Numbered from the stretch's first letter, positions 1-7,731 are shown. The stretch is 10,593 nt of DNA from Entamoeba invadens IP1 (GCF_000330505.1 NW_004443576.1:1-10593), one strand, 5' to 3'. Numbers and translations are program-made. Notes: a model not told the origin generated them from the sequence alone.

Positions 1-116
1 CCAAATTTTAAACTTTCAAAAGTGTCTGGACATGTTTTAAGATATTCAATAAAACCTAAACTATTTGGAATTTTAGGACCTGCAAGGTGGAGGCTTTTAA
101 CATTTTCCGAGCTCAT
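1..116 (-). CDS. 5' end of an unidentified, possibly leucine-rich-repeat protein (runs off left edge)
   Basis: On the minus strand an ATG at 114-116 opens a frame that stays open to the window edge (38 full codons). It starts MSSENVKSLHLAGPKIP and later reads YLKTCPDTFESLKF. The spacing of leucines (VKSLHL, ESLKF) resembles repeats of Entamoeba leucine-rich proteins, but one and a half units are too few to name a family. The base composition is less AT-rich than the spacer beside it, which supports real coding. Oddly, the same frame is also open upstream to a TGA near 188 (117-185 reads INLWHLLVLNSLRK just before the Met) and that stretch looks protein-like but has no ATG. So this may be an internal exon, or the remnant of a gene that lost its start, rather than a true 5' end. 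Confidence 0.4.
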   Translation of the reverse strand, partial: MSSENVKSLHLAGPKIPNSLGFIEYLKTCPDTFESLKF

Positions 117-1758
117 TTTTCTAAGGCTGTTTAATACCAGAAGATGCCATAAGTTTATAAAGATTATGTTTGGTCGAATTATATATCACACGATGTTTTA
201 AAGATTCTGATAAATATTAAAAATGTAATTATTTAAATTATTATGTTTGGTTTTATTGTTGGCGTGCATAACTTTTTTTATCTGAACTTACTCATAATTG
301 TATGTAGTATACCTGGGTTATCAAATGGGGTTTTAAACTCAATCAACTCATTGGATTGATGCGTTGTTATTGATTAGGCTTGCTGCAAACAATTTAAGTA
401 TTGTTATATTTAATGAACGAATGTTTTGTGTGTGTTGGATTTGTTTTTTTTGAATAGATTAATTTAATTACTAAAATACAATTGATAGTTTTTTTTAAAA
501 AACTATTTACATTCTATTAATAAATAATAATCATTATGATATTTTTTAGTAAATATAGTTTTATATTTATTGTTCTTTGGTTATATCGTTTCGTTACTTT
601 AATTAAAGAATCTATAAAACATAAAACGCATGTTTTGATTTGGATCGATATAAATGAAAACCACAACACAATCCATTTAACTGTCAAGTAGATAAGAGTA
701 TACAACCAAATTGGTTCTTCGATAAATCGAATTTATTAACAACTATAATTGAATAATTGTTAATATTCGTAATTGTGTTGTATGTTCACTATTGGGGCAG
801 TAATGAAGTTCAGAAACTATTTTTTACTTTTCTCTTCCTATCTTTAATTTCATCTTTTTGTGAATTAATTTAATAATATTTTAATTTAATTAACTATAAA
901 AAATCATTTTTTATCCTATAATAAACACCAAATTAACACTATGAATGCTTGATGAAACACTGTGTAAATAATTAATAAAAACTATTTTTGTCTTTCGGGC
1001 AACATTTAACTGTGTCATTGTATCATTATTCATTTAAAAACTATCATCTTTTGGTTACATGTTAAAAGAATACAACCTCTTTCTTCAACAATTTTTATAC
1101 CCAAATTGATAAATACATTTTTGGGCAACACAATTGAATGGACAATAAAACCGATACCTTCACCATCTTGGCTTTATATAACTTAAAAATATAACCAATT
1201 ATTGTACAATGCCATATTATTTTTTTGTGATTTTGCTTGAGGTTTTAAAACCGCTTCCCTTCTTTTTAGTGTAAACTTGCCAATAGATTACATGTATTTT
1301 GGTATTTAAAAGTAAATTATGCCACGTTTTTGAAACTTTTATTCGAGTTAATTTTATCAGCAAAATATTGTTTTTTGTTGCCAATTTGTTAAAAATTGTA
1401 ATATGAAACACGGATTTTTTTTGATTTTTTTACCAATAAGAAATGTTGCCGACTTTGGAGATACCATGCACTATCTTTTTCGTCTTATTGTTATCCTCTC
1501 TTCTCGGCGTATAAAACCGATACATTACCAAATTAAAAATGAACAACACTAAAATAATACCAAAAAGACTGGTTTTGTAAAATAATTGAAAAGTTTTTAA
1601 ATTTTATCAAAAAACACAGAAAAAATATATCGGCATCCAAGCGTCTTAAAAACCGCTTCCATCATTTTGTCCTTTAAATTTTATTGAAAATTACCATATT
1701 TATTGTTTTGCTTCGTTTTTGGTCATAATTTATTAAAAAATTGTTCACACACTTGAAG

Positions 1759-1848
1759 ATGCATCGTACATACAATACTCAACATGAACTTGAAAAAGAG
1801 TTGGGAATGGGTAATTCAAACGTCCTCACTTGGAACTTGCCAATATAA
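1759..1848 (+). pseudogene. Short helix-turn-helix-like open frame, possible gene relic
   Basis: An ATG-to-TAA frame of 29 codons has protein-like rather than spacer-like composition. It begins MHRTYNTQHELEKELGMG and ends NSNVLTWNLPI. The stretch LEKELGMGNSNVLTW fits the general pattern of a helix-turn-helix (helix, Gly turn, N/S-x-V recognition helix), as in DNA-binding regions of Tc1/mariner-type transposases. About 50 bases downstream another frame reads WGDGKKVHLSSDTKM between stop codons. If genuine, this is a badly decayed DNA-binding or transposase gene. The evidence is one short motif, so chance is a serious alternative. Confidence 0.15.
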
Positions 1849-1904
1849 AATATTTAAATTTGGCCATAAAACGCACTTTTGATTAATTGAGGAATAAATT
1901 TGTT

Positions 1905-2106
1905 GGGGTGATGGAAAAAAGGTGCATTTATCTTCTGATACAAAAATGTAGGTATATCATAATAAAATATGATCAAACTCTGTTAGAACATTAAATTTTA
2001 TTCTTGAGTATGTTTATAACCACCACGAGTATCATCGATTCTACTCTTAAAAAACAATGAAAAAAATTAGAGGAAAATAAAGGGGGTGTGAAAAAAGGTG
2101 CACTCA
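1905..2106. repeat. Diverged direct repeat around GGGGTG...AAAAAAGGTGCA
   Basis: GGGGTGATGGAAAAAAGGTG at 1905-1924 recurs as GGGGGTGTGAAAAAAGGTG at 2082-2100, about 177 bases apart. In both copies C-A follows, then the sequences diverge. A second related pair, TTGAAAAAGAGTT followed by AATTCAAA, lies near 1790-1820 and 2147-2175. The pairs are not in the same order, so this is not a simple tandem duplication. They may be two old insertions of one repeat family or fragments of one decayed element. Confidence 0.3.
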
Positions 2107-2526
2107 TAGGTTCAAGATTTATTAGTTTTTGTATTCCAACAAAAAATTGAAAAAGAGTTTGAAAAACAATTCAAAATAATTTTTGGTGTGTAACATTTTA
2201 TTTTCGTTTTTATGTAATTAATTGTCTTCAAAATAAACTTTTGCTTGCTACTTTTAATAGTCTCGGTTTATGGCTTCGGCAAACTTTGCTTTTTTTCTGT
2301 AATAAAAAATTTTCACAAAAAAATAAAAAGGCTACTTTCATTTTGTAAAATATTGTTTGAATAAAAACCCTGAATTTTTTCTTTTTATTGTTGAAACAGG
2401 AAAAAAATAAACTTTAAATTTAATTATAATTAAATTAACAAAAAACTATTTTTTTGAAAGAATCGGTTTTTAAGCTGAAGCGGTTTTTTATCCCCCCTTT
2501 ATGGTAAAAACCTATCAATTTGTCTT

Positions 2527-2847
2527 AAACCCCTCAAGTTTCAAAGTAAATTAATTACGATGTTATCCCGAACAAGTACGATAAAAAATTGGACAATAAT
2601 AAGTGTATTATAACAAAAACAAAATATTAAAATAAAAATTATAAAAAAAATTCATTTGTTTATAATTGTTCAAGACATGATCATAACGAGTTGCGTCTCG
2701 TTCAAAACCGTAAGAAGTGACATCGGAGAATAAGTTTTAAGAACGCGTTTGTGGAGTTGGCTTACAATCGTTATTTGAAAATGTTGTTTCTAAATATAAA
2801 ATATTTTTTTCTGGTTTTGACCAATCAATTGACGACTTGAGGGGTTT
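2527..2847. repeat. 13-bp inverted repeat AAACCCCTCAAGT, arms about 295 bp apart
   Basis: AAACCCCTCAAGT at 2527-2539 matches, as a perfect reverse complement, ACTTGAGGGGTTT at 2835-2847. Thirteen bases with five G/C in a row are unlikely by chance in DNA this AT-rich. No clear target-site duplication flanks the arms, and I do not see the match extending outward or inward. It could be the eroded ends of a small mobile element of about 320 bp, but nothing between the arms identifies one. Confidence 0.3.
2670..2780 (+). other. Less AT-rich island, possible coding relic
   Basis: This stretch has a visibly higher G+C content than its surroundings and contains a perfect 6-bp-stem hairpin (AACGAG TTGCGT CTCGTT, 2685-2702). 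One plus-strand frame reads HDHNELRLVQNRKK, then TGA at 2718-2720, then HRRISFKNAFVELAYNRYLK. That is normal protein composition interrupted by a stop. A decayed gene fragment or an unrecognised structured RNA are both possible. I recognise no family. Confidence 0.2.
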
Positions 2848-3138
2848 TAGAAAACTATAGGGGTTTCGTACCGACTTGTAGTAAATTTCCTTTTTTAGGA
2901 ATATCGTTCATTGTAAATCAGACTTTAAAAATATTTAATAATTAAATTTATTGTTTCTGTTTAATAGGTCAATTATTTAAGAATCTTACGAATTATAAAA
3001 ACTATCATTGATTATTTAGTTGCTTAAATTGAACTTTGCAATTATATTGTATAATAAAATAAACTATATAATACAGTCCAAATCTTATTTTTACAAATCT
3101 GTCGTTAAATTATTTCAATTACAAACAAAATCATGTTT

Positions 3139-3160
3139 TTCTTGTTTTATAAAACAAGAA
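3139..3160. promoter_or_regulatory. Perfect 22-bp palindrome upstream of the GH5 gene
   Basis: The half-site TTCTTGTTTTA is followed immediately by its exact reverse complement TAAAACAAGAA with no spacer. The palindrome ends directly at the GAAC box and lies 19 bases before the start codon at 3180. A symmetric site here could bind a dimeric regulator or form a short hairpin in a leader RNA. Function is inference; only the symmetry and position are seen. Confidence 0.35.
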
Positions 3161-3168
3161 GAACTTTT
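3161..3168 (+). promoter_or_regulatory. GAAC-box-like core promoter element
   Basis: GAACTTTT lies 15 bases before the ATG at 3180. Entamoeba core promoters are known to use a GAAC element together with a TATA-like element and an initiator close to very short 5' leaders, so this position fits. A weak initiator-like run (TGAATATTATTA) lies between the box and the ATG. The match is short and the spacer is AT-rich, so the call is tentative. Confidence 0.35.
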
Positions 3169-3179
3169 GAATATTATTA

Positions 3180-4910
3180 ATGAATAAAAGTTATTTGTGT
3201 TTACTTTGTTTCTTCAATATTATACCCACTTTGTCATTTATTCGTGTTCAGAATGGTAAATACTTTGACACACAAACAAAACAGGAATTTTATATGAAAG
3301 GGATTGCGTTAAGTAACCGCATTGAAATATATCCAAATAAAACTGCTGAAATCAAGCCGGAACACACACCAGAAGCATACAAAGATATTTCCTCAATGGG
3401 GTTCAATACTGTCCGGATGTATTTGCATTATTTAATGTTTGAGAGTGACCTTTCTCCATATCAATACAAAGAGAGTGGGTTTGCTTGGCTCGACACTGAA
3501 ATAGCTGAAGCAAAGAAGAATAATATTCGACTTCTTCTTAACTTCCATATTCCACAAGGAGGGTATCTCTCTAAATGTGCGGGCACTCTCTTTGACAACA
3601 AAAACGATGAACAGAATCGCCTGATAGCCCTTTGGCGATATATAGCGAAGAGGTATTGTAATGAAGAAGGTATAGCCGGGTATGATCCTGTTAATGAACC
3701 TTGTTTAAGGTTTAATCAGACAGAAGAGAATACATATGAGCAGTTGAATACCTTTTACTCCAAGTTAATAAAGACCATTCGAGAAGTCGATAACCACCAC
3801 ATGTTGTCTTTGGAACCAGCCAAAAGATATACAAAAGACGGTGCGATGTACACAATAGTAAATTGGAATATCTTATTTAAAGTAGAAGACAATAACTGGA
3901 ACATCCAATATCACGATTACACCCCAGGGTGGTACACCTTTCAAGGAATGCCAGGTAATCCAATGAATGACGAGTATTATTGGCCAAACACTCACAATAT
4001 AAACTATGGAGGGAAGGACGTCTATGCATACACAATAAGTAAAGAAGTTGCTGATATTACTAAAAGTATTTGGGTACAGAAGAAGCTCAATTGGAATGCC
4101 AAAGACACTGAATTTGTCAGGAACACATATTGGGTCGCTTTGAAATTTGTGAATGGAATTAACACATGCGTGACTGTTGATAACATCAAAGTCAATGATT
4201 ACTTTAGTAATAATACAATAGATTATACCTGGCAATTCAATTTCGAGAAGGTAAGTACAAATGCAACATTTAAAGTCTTTTCGAGTACTGGTAATAACAA
4301 TAACTTATTATATGGTAATTATGGTGTAGATAACACTTTCGGATGGAAAATGACAATCAATGGAAATGCTACGATTGTTCTTGATCATCCATTCTTACCT
4401 ATTGAAGGACACATTTATGTCATAACTATGGACTTAAAAGTAGTGAGCGCGACAAACGAAGTTGCTTTCATTGTTGATGTCCATAACAACAGTTGGGCTT
4501 ATGGCGGTGGGTATGAATCGCTTGATATATCTACAAGGTCTATACAAACATATGAAGCTTTTTTTGGCGTTCCAGTCTTCATTGGGGAGTTCGGAGCCAA
4601 TTTCAGAATGTTTGAAAACAACAAAGGAGGTGAAAATTGGGTCACAGATATTATTGACACTTTCGTGAAGTACAAATTAAGTTACAATTATCACATCTAT
4701 CACGAACAATGCTTTGGACTGTATAACACTTCAGACACATTGGCACCTGGTGAGGGAAGAATGGAATTGCTATATAATGCATTTATGGAGTCTGTTAAGA
4801 AAACACCTGTACTAGATGGGGTATATAATGACTCTGATTGGTATGACAACGAATCTGGGTGTTCTGCGATTGTTGTCATCACATTTGGTATCCTTTTCTT
4901 TTTCTATTGA
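3180..4910 (+). CDS. Secreted GH5 (cellulase-fold) glycoside hydrolase with internal jelly-roll-like insert and GPI-type tail
   Basis: Intact 576-residue protein that should cut beta-linked polysaccharide (a beta-1,4- or beta-1,3-glucan or mannan; the substrate cannot be read) outside the cell. Residues 1-19 form a signal peptide. The GH5 barrel shows GFNTVR (R79), NFH (H123), the acid/base in DPVNEP (E173), the YHDY motif (H245) and the nucleophile in PVFIGEFG (E470), so all key residues are present. Between H245 and E470 are about 190 residues (roughly 260-452) where GH5 enzymes normally have a short loop. The insert contains VTVDNIKV, a signature of jelly-roll carbohydrate-binding modules. 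Nine N-glycosylation sequons, a small-residue site at S559-S562 and a hydrophobic C-terminus (563-576) suggest a glycosylated, GPI-anchored surface enzyme; a single C-terminal membrane segment is the alternative. The first ATG is used because the signal peptide follows at once. No intron is needed, and no neighbour is functionally linked. Confidence 0.93.
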   Translation: MNKSYLCLLCFFNIIPTLSFIRVQNGKYFDTQTKQEFYMKGIALSNRIEIYPNKTAEIKPEHTPEAYKDISSMGFNTVRMYLHYLMFESDLSPYQYKESGFAWLDTEIAEAKKNNIRLLLNFHIPQGGYLSKCAGTLFDNKNDEQNRLIALWRYIAKRYCNEEGIAGYDPVNEPCLRFNQTEENTYEQLNTFYSKLIKTIREVDNHHMLSLEPAKRYTKDGAMYTIVNWNILFKVEDNNWNIQYHDYTPGWYTFQGMPGNPMNDEYYWPNTHNINYGGKDVYAYTISKEVADITKSIWVQKKLNWNAKDTEFVRNTYWVALKFVNGINTCVTVDNIKVNDYFSNNTIDYTWQFNFEKVSTNATFKVFSSTGNNNNLLYGNYGVDNTFGWKMTINGNATIVLDHPFLPIEGHIYVITMDLKVVSATNEVAFIVDVHNNSWAYGGGYESLDISTRSIQTYEAFFGVPVFIGEFGANFRMFENNKGGENWVTDIIDTFVKYKLSYNYHIYHEQCFGLYNTSDTLAPGEGRMELLYNAFMESVKKTPVLDGVYNDSDWYDNESGCSAIVVITFGILFFFY

Positions 4911-4920
4911 TTAATTTGTT
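4911..4920 (+). terminator. Probable poly(A)-site signal of the GH5 gene
   Basis: TTAATTTGTT begins directly after the TGA stop. Entamoeba 3' ends are typically very short and carry a TAATT-type motif near the cleavage site, so this is the natural candidate. A T-rich stretch follows within about 100 bases. Confidence 0.35.
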
Positions 4921-5587
4921 CAAATGTGTTATGGTTATCTGTTCAAAAAATCAAACTGGAGTTGGTAGAAAATATCAGGTTTGATAATCTTAACTATATT
5001 TTATTATAAACAACTATTTTTTATTAGTTATTAAATTAAGACTGAATTACCTAAGAGTTGGATAAAATTTTGTTGAATACCAACACGCAGAACAATTTCA
5101 TTTTGAACCCTAAAAATTTTAGAAACAAAAGAACTTGTTCATGTCATTGTGTTTTTATTGTTAGTCTTTCATTTATTCATACATTGGTTCTTTGCAAACA
5201 CTTCATAGTGTATTGCTTGTAACTATTATTCATTTTTAGTCTTTTGTTAAAATAAACAACAAAATAAATAAATTTAACCTACAAATTTAAAACAAAACCA
5301 TAATTTAATAACAGTTTTATTAAAAGTTTTAATTTATCAATTCTATTTGGTCAATCGATTAATACCACCACTTCGTTATTCAAACGTTTTATTGATAAAA
5401 AGTCCACACTAATCATCTATTGGTGTTTCCCGTGTCATCAATTTTTATTTTATATACTGGGTGGACGCATTTTGGTTTTCTTTTTGCAAATTGAGAATAA
5501 TGAATAATCGCACCAAATGAGTACGCGTAAAGTGGGTGGATTAATTCACAAATGTGTTGTTCAAAATTTGTTTTGTGAGTCTCTTTA
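4921..5587. other. AT-rich spacer, no gene seen
   Basis: No frame of note on either strand. It contains AACTATTTTTTATTA at 5012-5026, within a 24-base stretch that recurs with one mismatch near 10170-10193, and a short GGGTGGA motif twice (about 5460 and 5535). The last 100 bases would hold the missing 5' part of the kinase gene that follows, but I find no glycine-rich loop or earlier domain in any frame. Confidence 0.6.
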
Positions 5588-6359
5588 ATGTTTCTAATAA
5601 TTGTCTACAAAGGAACTTATCGAGGGAATGTCGTTGCAATCAAGAAGATGAAACTGAATGGAAATGATCAAACAAAAGTAGAAGAGTTTGAGAATGAAGT
5701 CCTAATGTTGGATAAATTTAGGAGTGAATATATCTCCACTTCTTTGGTGCTGTTTTATACCAAATAAGATATGTATGGTCACTGAATTTGCACAATATGG
5801 GTCACTACAAGACTCAATGAAACACAAAACTACAGAAGAAGTAAACAATCCAATGCGTATTAAGTTAATGTATGACGCAGCAAAAAAATTGGAATATTTG
5901 CATAATAATGGCATTTTACACAGAGATATCAAACCAGACAATTTCTTAGTGTTTTCATTAGAAAGTGAAATTGATGTGAACGCCAAATTGACTGATTTTG
6001 GGTCATCAAGAAATGTGAATATGATGATGACTAACATGACGTTCACTAAGGGTATTGGAACACCTACATATATGGTGCCTGAAGTATTAAAACAAGAAAA
6101 GTACAAGAAAAGTGCAGACATCTATTCGTTTGCTATTACTATGTACGAGTGTTTCATATGGTAAAAAGCTTATTCAAAAGAAGACTTCAAATTTTCATGG
6201 AAAATAGCAGAGTTTGTTACCTCTGGTAAACAATTTGATAATCCTCAAAACATTTCAAATAATCTGTTTAAACTCATTACAAAGTGTTGGTGTCAAAATC
6301 AAATTGAAAGACTCAAAATTGAAGATATCACAAAGAAGCTTCAAACATATTTAATTTAA
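5588..6359 (+). pseudogene. Protein kinase pseudogene (TKL-like, Entamoeba type)
   Basis: Nearly a whole kinase domain is readable, in three frames. Frame 1 (ATG 5588, stop 5765-5767) gives VYKGTYRGNVVAIKK with the ATP-binding Lys at 5642-5644 and EFENEV for helix C. A short piece at 5737-5754 (HFFGAV) lies in a second frame. From about 5755 a third frame carries ICMVTEFAQYGSL (hinge), GILHRDIKPDN (catalytic Asp 5925-5927), LTDFG (5994-5996), GTPTYMVPE and SADIYSF. So two single-base losses fall at about 5735 and 5753-5757. A TAA at 6162-6164 then interrupts an otherwise continuous frame that runs on as AYSKEDFKF...ITKCW to TAA 6357-6359, the normal C-lobe end. The glycine-rich loop and anything upstream are missing. 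An intron cannot explain lesions this close together. The order and motifs fit the large kinase families of Entamoeba; catalytic residues survive in the relic, so decay is recent. Confidence 0.85.
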
Positions 6360-6865
6360 TTCAATAACTAATTCAGAAATACACTTTTAATTTCAGTAAA
6401 ATTTCCCAAGAGCGGTACCTCTAAAGAGCGGGCATTTTTTAGAAGGAAACTATAAATAGAGTTCTCTATCGAGCTGTAATTAAGGTTTGATTGATTACTA
6501 AATAAATAACGAACCTGGAGAATCGGGAAAGATTTACCCAATATTTGAGTGATTTTAGATTTTTTGTTCAATAATTGAAACTGTATTGATTTTTGAGGGT
6601 TTTAAATTGTGTACAGTTGTTGTTTCAACAAAAAGGAATAAATAAATAAAACAGATAAAAAATAGTAAATAATGGGAAACTAGGACAAAGGGTTTATATA
6701 AATTTTGGAAACGGTACAGAGTTTTGGAAAACAGTTTATAATGATTAAAATCAAAATCAAAAATAACAAAGAAAGTCTATTGAATTATCAGAATATAATT
6801 TTTGTTTCTTCAAAGTGAATAAAGTAGTTTTAGAATACTTTTGTAAATTTCTAACAATTATGTTT
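6360..6865. other. Spacer between kinase and LRR pseudogenes
   Basis: No gene I can support. A minus-strand frame of 67 codons (6368-6571) has no recognisable motif. On the plus strand, 6376-6459 reads a 27-codon tail ending FPKSGTSKERAFFRRKL before TAA. This might be the end of another decayed gene, but no start or upstream domain is visible. AGAGCGG occurs twice (around 6410 and 6426), and TTTTGGAAA occurs twice near 6703-6728. Confidence 0.5.
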
Positions 6866-7264
6866 TTATTGCCATAAAATGTTTTTTTGAGACTTATGCC
6901 TACTGGGCATCAAAATATCGAGACATAACTGTACCAGATTTAGTATTGCTGTAATAATGTCGTAAAATGGAAAACTGAAACCATTCAACAAAATATTTTG
7001 TGGTAAAACTACATTTTTTAAACTATTACACTTTTCAAAACATTTATCACCAATAAATGTCACACTTGAAGGTATTATAACACTCTTCAGACTTATACAT
7101 TCACTGAAACAACAATAACCAAGCGATTTCACACTTAATAGTATAGTTATACTTTCCAAACTGCTTAGACTGCTGCATTCATAAAAACAACAAATACCTA
7201 TTGATACAACGCTTGGTGGTATTGTAACACTCTCCAAATTATAACATTCATAAAAATATTTTTT
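6866..7264 (-). pseudogene. BspA-type leucine-rich-repeat gene fragment (LRR_5 class)
   Basis: The frame encodes 23-residue repeats of the Treponema/BspA type, which are greatly expanded in Entamoeba. Readable units are LESVTIPPSVVSIG..CFYECSS, a degenerate one with three extra residues (LSSLESITILLSVKSLG..), LKSVIIPSSVTFIG..CFEKCNS and LKNVVLPQN. The frame is open upstream only to 7264, where it meets a TAA and pure AT-rich DNA in the middle of a repeat (YFYECYN). There is no start ATG and no N-terminal capping domain. The last 40 residues do not look like repeats. A neighbouring frame over the same stretch reads SNTKSGTVMSRYFDAQ before a stop, so a frameshift near 6950-6990 is likely. Family members are usually several hundred residues, so this is a truncated relic, not a working gene. 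Confidence 0.75.
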
Positions 7265-7731
7265 TTATTTTTTTAATATTAATAATAAAATAAATAATAT
7301 ATTTATTATTTTAAACCATAAAAAATAATAGATTTAATAATTATAATATTAAAATAATTCTTTAATATAAAGTTGAAAGAAAAAAGTCCAGCATTTTTTT
7401 GGAAAAATAGTAAATGAAATCAATTTAAACTAAACAATGAAAAAACATTTATTTTTTACAAAAAAACAAATTTTTTTACATACAAAAAATTTGTAAAAAA
7501 AAACTTTACATATAAAAAATTTGTATGTAAAATACTCTAAAACTAAAATAAAATAGTTTTTTATTATAATTATTTTCTTTCCTTATCGAGCCAGACTTTT
7601 TCCCTTTATCTCTAAAAGCAAAATATCCATTTTAAATTATTTAATAATCAGAAAAATGTTTTGCAAAAAAAACATAAAGAAATGCCAATAGAATCAGAAA
7701 ACGAAACAAGAAAGAACACAATAATTGCAAT
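7256..7731. repeat. Extreme AT-rich low-complexity tract with a 30-bp duplicated unit
   Basis: From 7256 the sequence is almost only A and T for more than 300 bases. Within it, TTTACATACAAAAAATTTGT (7475-7494) recurs 30 bases later as TTTACATATAAAAAATTTGT (7505-7524). The second copy ends TTTGTATGTAAA, the reverse complement of TTTACATACAAA in the first, so the pair can also fold. The tract begins exactly where the leucine-rich-repeat frame is cut. Confidence 0.5.

Larger units (their letters stand above)
117..3138. other. 3-kb AT-rich region without a convincing gene
   Basis: I see no frame longer than about 65 codons, and the two longest (minus strand, 517-705 and 1217-1411) have the K/I/N/L/Y composition expected from translated AT-rich spacer. 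The region holds short repeats and hairpins, such as a 10-bp-stem hairpin at 485-506 (ATAGTTTTTT, its reverse complement, 2-base centre). It also holds recurring AAAACCGATAC / AAACCGCTTC motifs and two less AT-rich islands that are listed separately. No tRNA, rRNA or CRISPR-like structure was found. Confidence 0.6.

Noticed and set aside
517..705. Minus-strand frame of 62 codons
   Set aside because: Composition is that of translated AT-rich spacer, with no motif, and it is surrounded by non-coding DNA.
1217..1411. Minus-strand frame of 64 codons
   Set aside because: Lys/Ile/Asn/Thr-rich with no domain or repeat; expected by chance in 3 kb of such sequence.
2109..2119. GGTTCAAGATT as a tRNA B-box
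   Set aside because: No matching A-box, acceptor stem or cloverleaf could be found around it.
3873..4235. Minus-strand frame of 120 codons, and others overlapping 4462-4882
   Set aside because: They are antisense or out-of-frame shadows of the GH5 gene, which has a signal peptide and all catalytic motifs.
5257..5263. CAACAAA, a possible encystation regulatory motif
   Set aside because: The 7-mer recurs several times in this A-rich window, including inside coding relics, so a single hit means little.
5720..5765. Introns as an explanation for the kinase frame changes
   Set aside because: The frame changes are only about 20 bases apart and conserved residues continue right through them; there is no room for an intron and no GT...TAG pair.
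5702..6121. Minus-strand frame of 139 codons
   Set aside because: Antisense shadow of the kinase pseudogene, whose plus-strand motifs are unmistakable.
6368..6571. Minus-strand frame of 67 codons
   Set aside because: No recognisable motif and no sign of selection; kept only as a remark in the spacer entry.
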